Source of the DNA: Candida dubliniensis CD36
Taxonomy: Eukaryota; Ascomycota; Pichiomycetes; Serinales; Debaryomycetaceae
Assembly (NCBI RefSeq): GCF_000026945.1
Contig: NC_012862.1
Span: 1,232,501-1,296,500 of the forward strand
Direction of reading: 5' to 3'
Length of the DNA: 64,000 bases
Positions 21,764-33,997 of the stretch are shown here, in pieces. Both the position numbers and the translations under genes were made by a program. Numbering within the stretch: position 1 is the stretch's first letter; every line of letters starts with the position of its first letter. Under the pieces are notes generated by a model. The model did no database searches, had not been told where the DNA came from, and worked only from the letters and a program-made list of their open reading frames with translations.

Positions 21764-23476
21764 ATGCCTTTCAAAAATATATTCACATCTTCTTCTTCAT
21801 CATCTTCATTGAATGAAGATAATCCCATTAAATCAACTACATCCCATCGAACAATTCTTAAACAAAGAGACACTTCTTCATTACTGGCATCACCTCAATC
21901 AACAACATCTTCTTCTAGACATAATCCTATTATAGGTGGTAATCATAATCCTAACCACTCTCGAAATAGCAACAATAACAATAACAGCAACAATACAGAC
22001 AATCCCATGTATATTACTCCTAGTATAAATAGTAATATGAGTCAATCAAGTCTAAGTACTGCTGGCACTACTGGTACTACTCATTCACCAACTTCAATGA
22101 AAACCCATCGTGGTCCTTCATTAAAAAGATTCTTTAAAAAATTCAAACCACGTGACCACCATGATAAATCATCACTGTCATTTCTTCATCAACATCATTT
22201 TGAAAAACAAAAACATTTTGGTGCTGGTAAACCGGCACCAATTAATTCTTCTAATGCCACTAATTTATTTGCTAAATACGGTTCACCAGGGAAATTATTA
22301 GGTACAGGAGCTAGTGGATCAGTCAATTTATTAACATCTAAAAATGATCCTACCAAGATATATGCTGTTAAAAAATTCCGAGCTCGAATGACTAATGAAC
22401 AAGAATCTGATTATAAAATTAAAGTAGCTAATGAATTTAAAGTAGGTGAAGTATTACAACATGAAAATATTATTAGAACTTTTGAATTAATTAAAGATTA
22501 TTCAAATACTACCAAACAAATAACTGATCCTGATTATTATATAATTATGGAATATTGTCAATATGATTTTTTCAATTTAGTAATGAGTGGATTAATGGAA
22601 CATAATGAAATATATTGTTATTTTAAACAAATTATTAATGGAGTAGCATATTTACATTCTAAAGGATTAGCTCATCGTGATTTAAAATTAGATAATTGTG
22701 TGGTTAATAAATTTGGTATATTAAAATTAATTGATTTTGGTTCAGCAGTTCAATTTCGTAAAGAAATTCCTAAAGGATATTATATAACTTCTGATGATAT
22801 TATGTTAGCTCCTAATTATAAATTGATTCGTGCTAGAGGAGTTGTTGGATCTGATCCTTATTTATCACCAGAAGTATTTGAACCTTTAGGAGTTGGTTAT
22901 GATCCTCGTGGTGCTGATGTATGGTCAATTGCTATAATTTATTGTTGTATGATTTTGAAAAGATTCCCTTGGAAATTACCGAAATTATCTGATCCTTCAT
23001 ATCGATCATTCGCTGGTCCTCAATTAAATAACCAACACTCTCACTCTCACCATCACCATAACAATGCTAATGCTAATACTAATAGTAATAGTAATAGTAA
23101 CGATATCAATGGTGGATTAGCCAATGATATTAATGGATTATCAATAAATAACAACCAACCTATTAACGACCACGATAGACATACAAATTATCAATCATTA
23201 GTTGGTCCTGAACGATTATTAAGATTATTACCAATAGAATCCCGAGAATTAATTAAAAATATGTTAATATTAGATCCCAAAAAAAGATATTATATGCCTG
23301 ATGTCATTAAAGATCCATTTGTGGAATCAATTCATCATTGTTATACATTAGTTGATGTAGATCAAGTTATTCCTAGTCAAGATCATGTTCATCATTTAGT
23401 CACTGAAGAAGATTTAAATAAATTAACTCAAGAAAGAGAAAGAGTTAAACGATTAAAAGATGCTGGAATGGCATGA
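21764..23476 (+). CDS. HAL/Sat4-Hrk1-type Ser/Thr protein kinase
   Basis: This is a protein kinase of the fungal NPR/HAL subfamily (Sat4/Hal4, Hal5, Hrk1), whose members regulate plasma-membrane K+ uptake and the H+-ATPase. From the ATG at 21764 (MPFKNIFTSSSSSS) it is 570 aa. The frame is open further upstream, but only through repeat-rich leader sequence without an earlier in-frame ATG. A Ser/Asn-rich N terminus (about 150 residues) precedes the kinase domain. The Gly loop is LGTGASGSVN, the ATP lysine is in YAVKKF, the catalytic loop is HRDLKLDN, the metal motif is IDFGSA, and the activation-segment end is YLSPEVFEP. The FPWKLPKLSDPSYRSFAG block after the domain core is diagnostic of this subfamily. 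A His/Asn/Ser insert (about residues 425-475) interrupts the C lobe. Which paralogue it is cannot be decided here. Confidence 0.9.
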   Translation: MPFKNIFTSSSSSSSLNEDNPIKSTTSHRTILKQRDTSSLLASPQSTTSSSRHNPIIGGNHNPNHSRNSNNNNNSNNTDNPMYITPSINSNMSQSSLSTAGTTGTTHSPTSMKTHRGPSLKRFFKKFKPRDHHDKSSLSFLHQHHFEKQKHFGAGKPAPINSSNATNLFAKYGSPGKLLGTGASGSVNLLTSKNDPTKIYAVKKFRARMTNEQESDYKIKVANEFKVGEVLQHENIIRTFELIKDYSNTTKQITDPDYYIIMEYCQYDFFNLVMSGLMEHNEIYCYFKQIINGVAYLHSKGLAHRDLKLDNCVVNKFGILKLIDFGSAVQFRKEIPKGYYITSDDIMLAPNYKLIRARGVVGSDPYLSPEVFEPLGVGYDPRGADVWSIAIIYCCMILKRFPWKLPKLSDPSYRSFAGPQLNNQHSHSHHHHNNANANTNSNSNSNDINGGLANDINGLSINNNQPINDHDRHTNYQSLVGPERLLRLLPIESRELIKNMLILDPKKRYYMPDVIKDPFVESIHHCYTLVDVDQVIPSQDHVHHLVTEEDLNKLTQERERVKRLKDAGMA

Positions 23477-23845
23477 ATAAGGGGGGGTAAGAGATAAAGT
23501 TAGTTTATATAGAAGGAAAAGGAGGAGGAGGAGGCAAAAAGTGTTATTAGTAAAGCATGTATGATATTGATTATTGTAATTATTAGATACAATTCAATAC
23601 ACATTCAACTCATTCGTTGTTTGATTCAAAAATGTTTAAATTGTAAGATTTCAATAGCGTAATTAATTAGTCAATCTCTATTTGATTTTGTTTAAAAGTT
23701 TGTGGCAAAAAAGAGCAAAAAGCTAAACAAAGCAAAAAAAAAAACAAAAAAAATAAATACTAAATAACAATTTAAACAAATCATTAAAGTAAAGTAAAGT
23801 AAAGACCAATTCCATATTATCCATTTATTTATCAGTTCTATCATC
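23477..23845. other. Short intergenic region, kinase to DUF300 gene
   Basis: These 369 bp are AT-rich and tandemly oriented (3' end of the kinase gene and promoter of the next). A GGA repeat occurs at 23520-23535, and an A-rich stretch with AAAGT repeats at 23735-23805. No gene or recognised site is seen. Confidence 0.5.
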
Positions 23846-25197
23846 ATGTCTGATGTTAAACAACTACTACCGCAATGGATTTATATTATATCATTTTATT
23901 CTTCTATAACATCAACAATTATTATTTTGTTATCGATTTATTTCCATTTACTCAATTATCGTAAACCATTTCAACAACGATTAATGATTAGAATTCAATT
24001 AATTGTTCCATTATTTGCTATATCATGTTATTCAATGTTAATTAATCAAATTTCACCATTTAATAAATTTTTATTAGAACCAATTCGTGAAGTTTATGAA
24101 GCATTTGTTATTTATACATTTTTTTCATTATTAACTGATATGTTAGGTGGTGAAAGACAAATAATTATTGTTACTAGTGGTAGAGAACCTATTAATCATC
24201 CTGGTATATTAAGATTTTTATTACCAAAATTAGATATATCTGATCCTCATACATTTTTAAATATAAAACGAGGAATATTACAATATGTTTGGTTAAAACC
24301 AATATTATGTATAACAATTATAATATTGGAAGTATTTGGATTATATAATGTTAATGATTTAAGTATTAAATCAATTTATTTTTGGTTAACTTTAATTTAT
24401 AATGCTAGTGTTACATTATCTCTTTATTGTTTAGCAATTTTTTGGAAAATTTTATGGGATGATTTAAAACCATTTAAACCAGTTGGGAAATTTTTATGTG
24501 TTAAATTAATAATTTTTGCTAGTTATTGGCAAGGAATTATATTAGCAATTTTATCAGTATTAAAATTATTACCAAATGGAGATATTGCTGAAAATGATGG
24601 AGAAAATATTGGTATTGCTATACAAAATGCATTATTATGTATTGAATTAATTGGATTTTCTATTGGTCATTGGATTTCATTTAGTTATTATCCATTTACT
24701 ATATCACAATTACCTTATGGAAGATTTCAATTTAAATATGCTTTGAAAGATTGTTTAGGTTTTAAAGATTTAATATCGGATTTTGGTTTAACTTTTTATG
24801 GTGATTATTATAAAGATTATAAACAATTTGATTCTGTAGAAGCTATGGTAGCTCATCCAGAATCAAAGGGAAGAATGAGTCGTATTCATCAAGGTTTAAG
24901 ATATCATTATGATGGTAAACATAAACATTGGTTACCAGATAATCAATCAATAATTACCACCACCACCACCACCAACACCAACACCAACACCAACATCTCT
25001 CTTCTATCCCTGCAACAACAAGGACAAGGACAAACACTGATCAATTCAAATTCTATGAGTATTCCAAGTACTTCAGAAATTCATGCATTAGATAATTCTT
25101 CTTTATTATCAAATAATACTTCAATGAAAGGATTATATTCCGTATCATCACGTCGATCATCATCATTAGAAGAAAATTATTCACCATTACTTGACTC

Positions 25198-25228
<31 letters not shown>

Positions 25229-25321
25229 AAATCATTATCATTATCATTATCCACAGAACAACAATATATACAGCCAATATCGATTCAAGAAATTATTGAA
25301 AATGATTTAGAATTTTCTAGT

Positions 25322-25376
<55 letters not shown>

Positions 25377-25741
25377 GTGATGGTGATGATAATCTTATTG
25401 ATTATTCAAATGAAGGATTTGATATTGATGAATTATTATATAATGAATCAATTAAACAAATTAATATTTATCGATTAGATGATGGAAAAATTAAAAAAAT
25501 TTTAAATTATCCTATAGTTGATGAAGTTATTGATAGTCATGTTTATGGTTATAAAGTTCAAAAATTACGTCAACGACAAAAAATTCGTGATTTGAAATTG
25601 AAAAAGCAACAACAAAGAAGGTATAATAATAATGGTAGTAGTAGTACTAGTAATACTAGTGGTGGTGTTGGTGGTGGTGGTGATGGTTTATCTCCGATAT
25701 TACAATCTAATGAAAGTTATCGATATGGAAGTATTGTTTAA
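23846..25741 (+). CDS. TMEM184/DUF300 (organic solute transporter alpha-like) membrane protein
   Basis: This is a seven-segment membrane protein of the OSTalpha/TMEM184 family. The fission yeast relative Hfl1 and budding yeast YKR051W act at the vacuole, where Hfl1 binds Atg8. The product is 631 aa. The membrane domain covers about residues 10-290. Family motifs are YEAFVIYTFFSLLTDMLGGE, WLKPILCITIIILEVFGLY and the block FKPVGKFLCVKLIIFASYWQG. The C-terminal 310 residues are hydrophilic and repetitive: Thr/Asn runs, an 11-residue Gln tract (CAA repeats near 25200-25228) and a 17-residue Asn tract (25325-25375). The end is Gly/Ser-rich. It converges with AIM23 with 136 bp between stops, which hold an A-run at 25741-25758. 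Confidence 0.9.
25325..25375 (+). repeat. In-frame (AAT)17 tract coding poly-Asn
   Basis: Seventeen uninterrupted AAT codons lie in the disordered tail of the DUF300 protein. Pure trinucleotide tracts like this usually vary in length between strains and between the two alleles of a diploid yeast. Confidence 0.95.
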
Positions 25742-25877
25742 AAAAAAAAAAAAAAAAAGAAAGATTTGTATACCCCCTTGAGTCCCAGTCAATGTACAAT
25801 AATGATAATTATTAAAATACAAATGATATAATTAAATCGTATATATCAAACTATTTACAAGATTAATTTATGAATAT

Positions 25878-25955
25878 TTAATCTTCAATTTTAAACAGAT
25901 ATAAAGCATCTAAATCTTCTTCATCTTCATCTTTTTTAGTAGTATTAGTTTTACT

Positions 25956-25987
<32 letters not shown>

Positions 25988-27098
25988 GAGATTTTCTTTT
26001 TTTACGTTCAGTTCTATTCAATTTCTTTTCTTCAATATCATTATAATCTTCTTGTTCTTGTTCTTGTGTGGTGGTAGTAGTGGTTGACTGACTAATACTA
26101 GGTGTAACATTAAATGTCATTTTTGTATTTATATCACCTTCAATAATCCATTTACAATTCAATTCGGTTAATAATGATTGTAAATTATTAATTAATAATT
26201 GTCTTCTTTGTAATTCAATTTCAATTAAATTTTTTTCTTCAATTTCATCACCTTTACATTGATATTTATAAATTGTATCAATAGATTTATTAATATTTCG
26301 TTTATTATAAACCATATTAATCAAAAAATTCTTCCCACCATTACCATTACCAATTAATTTTTTGATTTCATTAGTTTTTTGTAATTTAAAATCATTATTA
26401 TTAATACTCCATTTAATTAAAATTTCTTTAGTAGTGGATTTTTTTTGTTCTAATTTTAATTTTATATCTAATGTTTTTAATGTTTTCAATGATCCTAATT
26501 TAATTAATTCTAATTGTTTTAAATTATTTAAATAAGTAGAATATTGATTAATCATTTCACGAACAGTAATTATTTTAATCAATGGAAGTTCATTACCCCC
26601 ATTATTGGTGGTGGTGGTAGTGGTGGTAGTGGTGGTGGAGGTTGATTTATCAATTAATTGAAGACCATTTATTGATAAATCTAAATTTTGTAATATTTCT
26701 GATAAATGATAATTTTTCAATCCTGAATTAGTAATTAATTGAATTTGATAATTTTTTTGTAATTTATAAATTCGATTAATGATTTCTTCAATGGCATTTC
26801 TTGCCAGTTCTGTTCCATTATTAAATTTGATTTTACGTGGATCAATAATATAAGGTTGTTTCCGTTGTTGATATTGTTGTTGATATTTGGTTTTCGGATA
26901 TGATCGACGTGATTCATTATTATATTTATTATGAAATCGATTCCCATTATTAGTGTTTCTTTTCGTATTATCATTATTCTTATTGCCATATTGAGCTTGA
27001 AATCGATTACTCGTTGTTGTAGTTGACGATTTTATTCCTGATTCAAATACTCTAATACATTGTGAAAAATCACGTTTCAATATAATTCTTAAACTCAT
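25878..27098 (-). CDS. AIM23: Aim23, mitochondrial translation initiation factor 3
   Basis: This is a mitochondrial IF3 that acts in initiation-complex formation on the mitoribosome. The product is 406 aa. The N terminus (MSLRIILKRDFSQCIRVFES) is basic and free of acidic residues for its first nine positions, fitting a mitochondrial presequence. A poorly conserved Asn/Arg/Gln stretch follows. The IF3-like core starts about residue 90 with the PRKIKFNNGTELARNAIEEI block and ILQNLDLSINGLQLID. The linker and C-terminal domain follow with KIITVREMI and TKEILIKWSINNNDFKLQKTNE. The tail carries a Gln tract (CAA/TTG repeats at about 25956-25988) and a KK-rich acidic end. A pure Thr run sits near residues 150-165. 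Overall length and domain order match the yeast Aim23 family. Confidence 0.88.
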
Positions 27099-27240
27099 AA
27101 TATTACTATACTTGTGGGAATGATAAATTGTATTGTGATTATCAAAAGAATGTAGTTTTTAACATTGAAGTTTTTGATAGAAGTAATAAAACAAACAAAC
27201 AAAAAAAAAATTTCATTGTTGCAAACACGACCATTTCAAA

Positions 27241-27248
27241 TCACGTGA
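27241..27248. promoter_or_regulatory. TCACGTGA E-box upstream of AIM23
   Basis: A perfect palindromic Cbf1-type site lies 143 bp upstream of the AIM23 ATG. Cbf1 is known to bind promoters of respiratory and mitochondrial genes in Candida. Occupancy here is inferred. Confidence 0.4.
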
Positions 27249-29151
27249 CAAAAGATGAATTACTTGGGAACTTTTTGTAATCAAATTAATGATAACTGAA
27301 TCTTACTCATAAGTTAATATGTATAGGTTCAAATTAAATTAGAATACATTTTATTTAGTTTTTAATTCTTCATGATTCACATTCCAAAAAAAAAAAAAAA
27401 AAAAATAGTATTTATTTCTAAATAGGAAAAGAACAATAAATCGATGATCAGTTTAACAAAAATACGAAATCATAATATTATAATGTTGAATGTGTCTATT
27501 TAGGAGGAGGAGGCCGGGTCAAAATATCTATTATATTATTATTATCAATATATTATGAAATATTAACTTTTATAGTTGTTATTGATAAAGGAAATTTTAG
27601 AAAGGAACAGTTGATACTGGCAAAAAGTTTTGGTGAAATTATTTTGCCGATATTTGCTGCAAAAAAAAAAGAAAGCAAACAAGATTGGGATATGAGGTAA
27701 ATTAGATTATGCTCTATAAAAGAGTAAACAATGTTATGTTTACTTTTTTTTGATTAAACCAAATTCAATATTTACAAAAGGTTTAGGACTTTATTTGGTT
27801 AATGATATCACAAAACAAATGAATGGCAAACAATCAAGTAAACCAATTTCAATGCAATGTAATATGGGAATATGGGAATATGGGAATATCTAAAATCATC
27901 AATAAATGAGTACGTAACAAGCAAGTGGAATTGGATGTAAGTAAGGTCTTGCGTTGTTGAAATATGACAAGAACAAAATCAAACTACAAATTAATTATAG
28001 GTTTATTCAAGAGTTACAAATATCAAATGGGAAAGTTTCAAAAAAAAAAAAAAACAGAAGTTAGATATTTTGATGATTGATGATTGGTGATGGCAAAAAA
28101 AACGAAAATCTTGAGGTGATTTACAAAATGAACGGAAATCCGTTTGAACTTGACTTCTAAGAGTTTTTGCAATAACATGTTAATCATTTAACCATATATA
28201 CGTCACACAATACAATACAATACAATTTTAGATTGAACAGATTGCTTCTATTTAAAATTATGCCCAATCTATTAAATCAAAATGATTATATATATATACA
28301 TACATATCATCTCCCCGCATTCTAATAATCACATCTATTGGAACTATAATTAAATTATGACATAAAATAGAATAGAATTAAAGCAATCAATTAATCAAGC
28401 AAGCAAGCAAGCAAGCAAGTAATCAAGAATGGAACAAATTTTGTCCTTTTCTTATACTATATTATATTATATTATATTATATATTGTAAATTGAATTAAA
28501 ATAATAGTTGCATCTTTTCTTCCACCGTCAACTTTGTTGTCTTATTATTTTACATTTTTGACTTCATATCTCCATTGACCTAATTTTAAACTTCATTCAT
28601 AGAATCTAATAAATCTAAATCTTTTTGTTATTGTTGTTGTTGTTTTAAGTAATCCTTTCCTTTTCCTTCCTCTCCTCCTCCTCCTTCTTTTAATCTACAA
28701 GCACCTGTAAGAATCGGAGATACCATCTTGATACAAATATTTAACAAACCCCACCCCCATCTCCCAAATACAACAAAGAAGTTGTTAGTAAGAGTACATA
28801 ATGGAAATCTAAAATATCATAATAGCAATTATAGATCCTGGTTGTGGTTGTGGAAGTGGAAGTGGAAGTGGAGGAGCTGGTTGAAATTAAGTGGGAAATT
28901 GTTGGTGTTGGACGTGGTTAAAAAAAAAAAAAAAAAAAACTTTCAATATCTTTAAACCGCAAGGTAAATCTTCTCTTCCTTCCCTTCCCTCCCTCTCCCG
29001 TACCCACCCCCCCTGCCCCCACATTAAAAACAAACTAAACACTTTTATAAATTATGTAAATTAACTTATAAATTTTTTAAGGATATATGCTGGATAGGGT
29101 GGGGTGGGGGTGGGGACATTAAGCAAACAACGAAAAGGAAGGAAAGAAAGC

Positions 29152-29194
<43 letters not shown>
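29152..29194 (+). repeat. (GAAA)n microsatellite
   Basis: About ten copies of the tetranucleotide GAAA lie in intergenic sequence, preceded by G-rich sequence at 29097-29115. Confidence 0.9.
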
Positions 29195-29195
<1 letters not shown>

Positions 29196-30337
29196 GATTT
29201 CTAGTTGAAGAGCTTTGTATTTTTAAAGTTTTGTGTCATATGTGGAGAATGCAAAAGAAGAAAGAATGAATATCTTTGGAATATAATTGGCGTATATCAT
29301 TCATTGATTGCTCTTACAATATAAAAAAAAAGTTGAGCAATTATCTATCGTTTGATTGTGTTTGATTTTAATAAATATACAACGAATATCTCTCCCTTCT
29401 AAACAAACATACACTCTAACCTATGAAGAAAAAGAAGTAATTATTTGTTTTGTTACAAAAAATTTTGTAGAGTTAATATAAAAATATTCTGACTAGGTTT
29501 AAATATTTTTAAAGTTTCGGTATGGTTAACAACAACAACAATCAGCGATATTTATTACCGCCCATGAATACACACTAGGGGTAAAAAAAAAAAAAAAAAA
29601 ACTATTATTAGAACTTTTCTTCCTATGATGTTCAATTGAAGAGAGAGATAGAGAGATAGAGATCAAGATTAAGATCATATATCCAAGAAAAATAATATAT
29701 GATATTATTAATTAGAACATATAAACAAAATTTATATATATATATATATATACTTTGGTAAAGAGATTAGAAAATCATCATATTTAATATTTTAATATTT
29801 GGTCCACTTTTTGGTTACATTATGTAACAATCTTCTTCTTTAGCTTTTTTGGACTTGTTGTTGTACTTGTTGTACTGTTGTTGGCACCGGTATTAACTGT
29901 TACAACTTTAATCTTGTGATACCAATAAAATATTATTATAAATATGAATTTTGAATTTTTAATTAAACTTAAACTTAAAGTTGTCACAAAAATTACTCAA
30001 ATCAATTGAGATGTGGTGTACCTTTTAATTTTAATTTTTAATTTTTGACAGACTGTGGAAGTTTTAATTTTTTAATTCTATAATTCTTTAATTCTTTGAT
30101 TATGATGATTATGATGATTATGATTGTATATATTACTTGAAAGACCATGTTCTTTGATTCATTCAATCTTTAGTTTTAATATATATATATATATGCATAT
30201 ATTGTTCAAAATCTCAAATTCATATTATATTTGTGATGGTTCAAATAAATAAATGAATGAAGTTCGTTACCAATACTATTTCTCCGAATATGAAGTAACA
30301 CAATCAACACAATCAACAACACCAATTAAAATGATTT

Positions 30338-30338
<1 letters not shown>

Positions 30339-30373
<35 letters not shown>
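30339..30373 (+). repeat. (AAT)n microsatellite
   Basis: About eleven uninterrupted AAT units in intergenic sequence. Confidence 0.9.
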
Positions 30374-31107
30374 TTCAGCCCAATGCATATATACGGGCAT
30401 CTTGAAAAGATTAATAATAATACCCTATTGTTATGTTATTGTTGTTAAACACAATAGTAATAAATAAGTATCTATCTATCTATCTATATATATATATATA
30501 TAACTTCTTTGTGTTGTTGTTGTTGTTGTTGTTGTTCAATTTGACTTTTGTGTGAACTTTGTAATGTAATGTAATGTAACGGGGGGGGGGGGAATTTCGG
30601 AATTGGCTTGTCGGGAGAATCAGGATTACAAAAAAAAAAAACACCCCAATAACCGACCTACATATAATATACGGAAGAAAGGAAGGAAGGAAGAAAAACC
30701 TTGACACGTGACAATAATAATGATAAGAATAAAAATAAGAATTAAGAATAAGAATAAGAATTTTTTTTTTTTTTTTAAGTGAAAGAGTATTGGTGGTGGT
30801 GGTTGGGGGAGGCCAGGCGGAAAACTAATATTTTGATAATAATAAACGACGACAAAAAACCATACAAAGAAAATGTAATGTAATGTAATGTAATGGATTT
30901 AATGATGATTCTGTGTCTAATTGTTTCTTTGTTTTTTTTTTTTGGAATGAAACCGTGGAAGAACAAGAAGAAGAAGAGATGGTGATGGAGATGGTGATGG
31001 AGATGGGTGAATAGGAGTTAAGAAAGAAATTTTCAGTTTTTTTTTTTTTATTGTTTATTTTAATTATCCTTCCAATAGTTAGTTAGTTAGTTAGTTAGTT
31101 AATAATA

Positions 31108-31141
<34 letters not shown>

Positions 31142-32074
31142 AATCAACCCCAGAAAAGTGTATTACTTAGTTAGTAGGAGTTAACACTAAATTAAAAATT
31201 AAATTAAATTAAATTAAATTAAACATAACATAACTAAACAAAAATAATAAATATATGGAGGACGTCTAGAATGTGTTTAAATAAACAATGACACTTAAAC
31301 CCGAAGAATTTAGTGAACGGGTGGGTGAATGGATGGTGGTCATGTAGTAAAAGAAGAGATTTAACAATAACAGAGCTATGGATGGAGAAACTGTGTGTAT
31401 TTGTGGGGGAGGAGGGATACAACAATAAGAAACTACGAATAGTTTATGATGATGATGAAAAATAGAAATAAATAAATAAAATCATTTTGTTAATTAATTC
31501 TCTAAAAGAAAGAAATGATAAATATTCTCTTTCTTTCATTCTTTCTTTCTTTCGTACCTTAAAAATTTTTCAAATAAGATTTTATTTATCTATCACAAGC
31601 AAATATTTAATAAATAATTGCAAAAAAAAAAAAAAAAAAAAAACAAAAAATATTACCAAACACCACCACCAAACACCACCAAACACCACCAAACACCACC
31701 ACCAGTTTTTTAAAGCTTTCATTTTCACAAGCCAAATATATATATATGTATATCTCAACTGTAAATCTTATTTAATATTTGTCAATCATTTTATAATAAA
31801 ATAAATTCTTTCTATTTTTACAATACGGCTGTGTTGTTGCTATTGTTATTGTTATTGTTGTGATCTTTTCTTTTTCTTTTTCTTAAAGTTTTTCTTTGAT
31901 ATCTTTCTATAATTTTCCTAATTGAGATAAACTGTATATTGTCCTTAAGATTTGCAATGAACAGGTATGTATATATGTATGTTATATGTGTGGGTGATGG
32001 TAATACCACTTTCAAATATGATTGCTGTTTTTTCACACATATGTAATCAAGAAGAAGAAAAAGAAGAAGAAGTA

Positions 32075-32136
32075 GGAAGAGGAGGAGGAAGAGGAGGAGG
32101 AAGAGGAGGAGGAAGAGGAGGAGGAAGAGGAGGAGG
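32075..32136 (+). repeat. 12-bp polypurine minisatellite
   Basis: Five exact copies of the 12-mer GGAAGAGGAGGA (32075-32134) follow a GAA-rich run from 32050. All bases for about 90 bp are purines apart from one T, so the tract could form a triplex. Confidence 0.92.
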
Positions 32137-32626
32137 TTGTGTTATATCCGATAGGTGTTAATCTTTAAAAGAGAAAAACACACTATTCCTCTACACACCC
32201 TCTGACTTACTTACTTACTTACTATTACAAATGTTTTTAATATAATAAATAGTAACAATTAATAGAACCAGTCTATGTATATGTATATATGTATGTATAT
32301 ATAAATTGTTTTTTTTTTGTTTTTTTTTGTTTTTGTTTTTGTTTTTGTCTAAAATAAACTCTAACTATAACTTTTTTTATTCTACTTTTCTCTCTACTTT
32401 TCTTCTAAATTAAACCCCCCATCAATAATTACTTTATTTGTTTATTTTGCCCGGCAACTTTCTTTCTTTCTTTCTTTTTTAATATATATATATAATTACA
32501 ATTTGTAGTAATAACTTTGATGATTTGATTTGATTGAATGAATGTGAATGAATGAAAGAAAAAAAAAATAAAATAAAATAATGCAAATGATAAAATTTGG
32601 TAAAATTTGGTAAAATCTAAAAGGTT

Positions 32627-33266
32627 TTATAAACAATTTTGATCTAAGAAATCATAATCAACTGACATTCCATTAATTATTTCTCTAGTGTTAACAATAT
32701 GATTGAATGATACTTTCTTCTTATTCTTCTTTTTCATATTATTATTATTATTATTATTATTCCTCTTCAAATGTTTATATAATGATTTATTATTATTATT
32801 ATTACTATTATTGTTGTTGTTATGGAATACCCATTGATAATAACAATCAATGTTATTATTACTAGTAGTGGCAGTAGTAATAATAGATTTAGCCTTAGTG
32901 TTAATGTTAGTGTTAATGTTAATGTTAGTGTAACTTTTATTTTTAAGAATTGATTTCTTAGATAAACATTCATGACCAGAATAATTTGAATAAATTATTT
33001 CAATTTCATTTTGTTTAGATTTAGCAGTAATAACATCAATATCATTATCATCAAGTAGAGAAGAATTAGTTGATGTAGTTGATCTTCTTCTCCCATTATT
33101 ACCATTTCTTCTATTGACTTTTATCATTGTATTATCTTTATTATCTTTATTCTTGTTATTCTTTCTTTGACGTTTGTTAATACAATTATTAGTAGTAATA
33201 TAATTTGAATAATCATTATTATCTAAAATTTCATTTTCTTCATCACCTTCATAACAATAATCACTT

Positions 33267-33301
<35 letters not shown>

Positions 33302-33997
33302 AAGGTTATCATTACTATCATAATCATCATCATCATCTAATGCTGAACAATATGATTCAATTGAAGATATAGAACTATTATCTAAATCATCATGAAATAA
33401 ATCTAATCTACCATCATCATTATCTTCATCAGTAGAATTAACACTACTAGTACTACTACTAGTACTAGTACTAGAACTAGTATTAAGACTATTATTATTA
33501 TTATTATTGCCATTACCATTACCATTACCATTATTACCATTGTTCATATTAAAATCAATATTTGAATTTGTTCTAAATATACTATTATGATGATGATGAT
33601 ATTGATTTTCTTTTTCAATTAATTCTAATTGTGGACCATATAACCAAGTAATATCGGAATTTTTATCCCAATTAATTTTTAAAGGATTATATTCTTTTAA
33701 ATTATAATGATTTTTATAAATTCTTCTCCAACAAATATTTAATAATCGATTAAATAATAATTCATCATGATATTTATATTGAGGATTTGATTTTAAAAAT
33801 TTATGAAATGTAGTCAACTTTAAATTGTCCTGCAAATAATGTAGACTATTGGTTGAGGTTGTGGTTGAGGTAGTGGTTGTGGTGGTGGTGGTGGTTGAAG
33901 AAGGTATATATTGTAAATAATCAATGTTATTATGAAATTGAAGGGTTGGTGTTGTAGTTGGAGAAATCTCCATCATCATATCATCATAACAATACAT
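32627..33997 (-). CDS. Reg1/Reg2-like protein phosphatase 1 regulatory subunit
   Basis: This 456-aa protein is probably a targeting subunit of PP1 (Glc7) of the Reg1/Reg2 kind; in yeast these direct PP1 to Snf1 and glucose repression. A DUF1752-like block is visible at about residues 60-125 (FHKFLKSNPQY, LFNRLLNICWRRIYK, NWDKNSDITWLYGP), with the WR motif of that family. A canonical PP1-docking motif KVSF lies near the end (428-431), followed by NHIVNTREI, similar in layout to the RHIxFN site of Reg1. The rest is Asn/Ser/Asp-rich and disordered, with several AAT-coded Asn tracts. It is much smaller than Reg1 (about 1,000 aa) and closer in size to Reg2. It stands alone between gene deserts of 5.5 kb (downstream) and 9.8 kb (upstream). 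Confidence 0.72.

Larger units (their letters stand above)
27099..32626. other. 5.5-kb gene-poor region with dense microsatellites
   Basis: I find no credible protein gene or tRNA in this stretch. It starts with the AIM23 promoter and ends in the 3' region of the Reg1-like gene. Repeats include AAGC (28393-28420), ATATT (28460-28485), GAAA (29152-29194), AAT (30339-30373), ATCT plus AT (30470-30502), a 12-G run (30581-30592), AGTT (31078-31101), AAATT (31197-31221) and a 12-bp purine minisatellite (32075-32136). Short frames here code only homopolymers. Confidence 0.6.
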
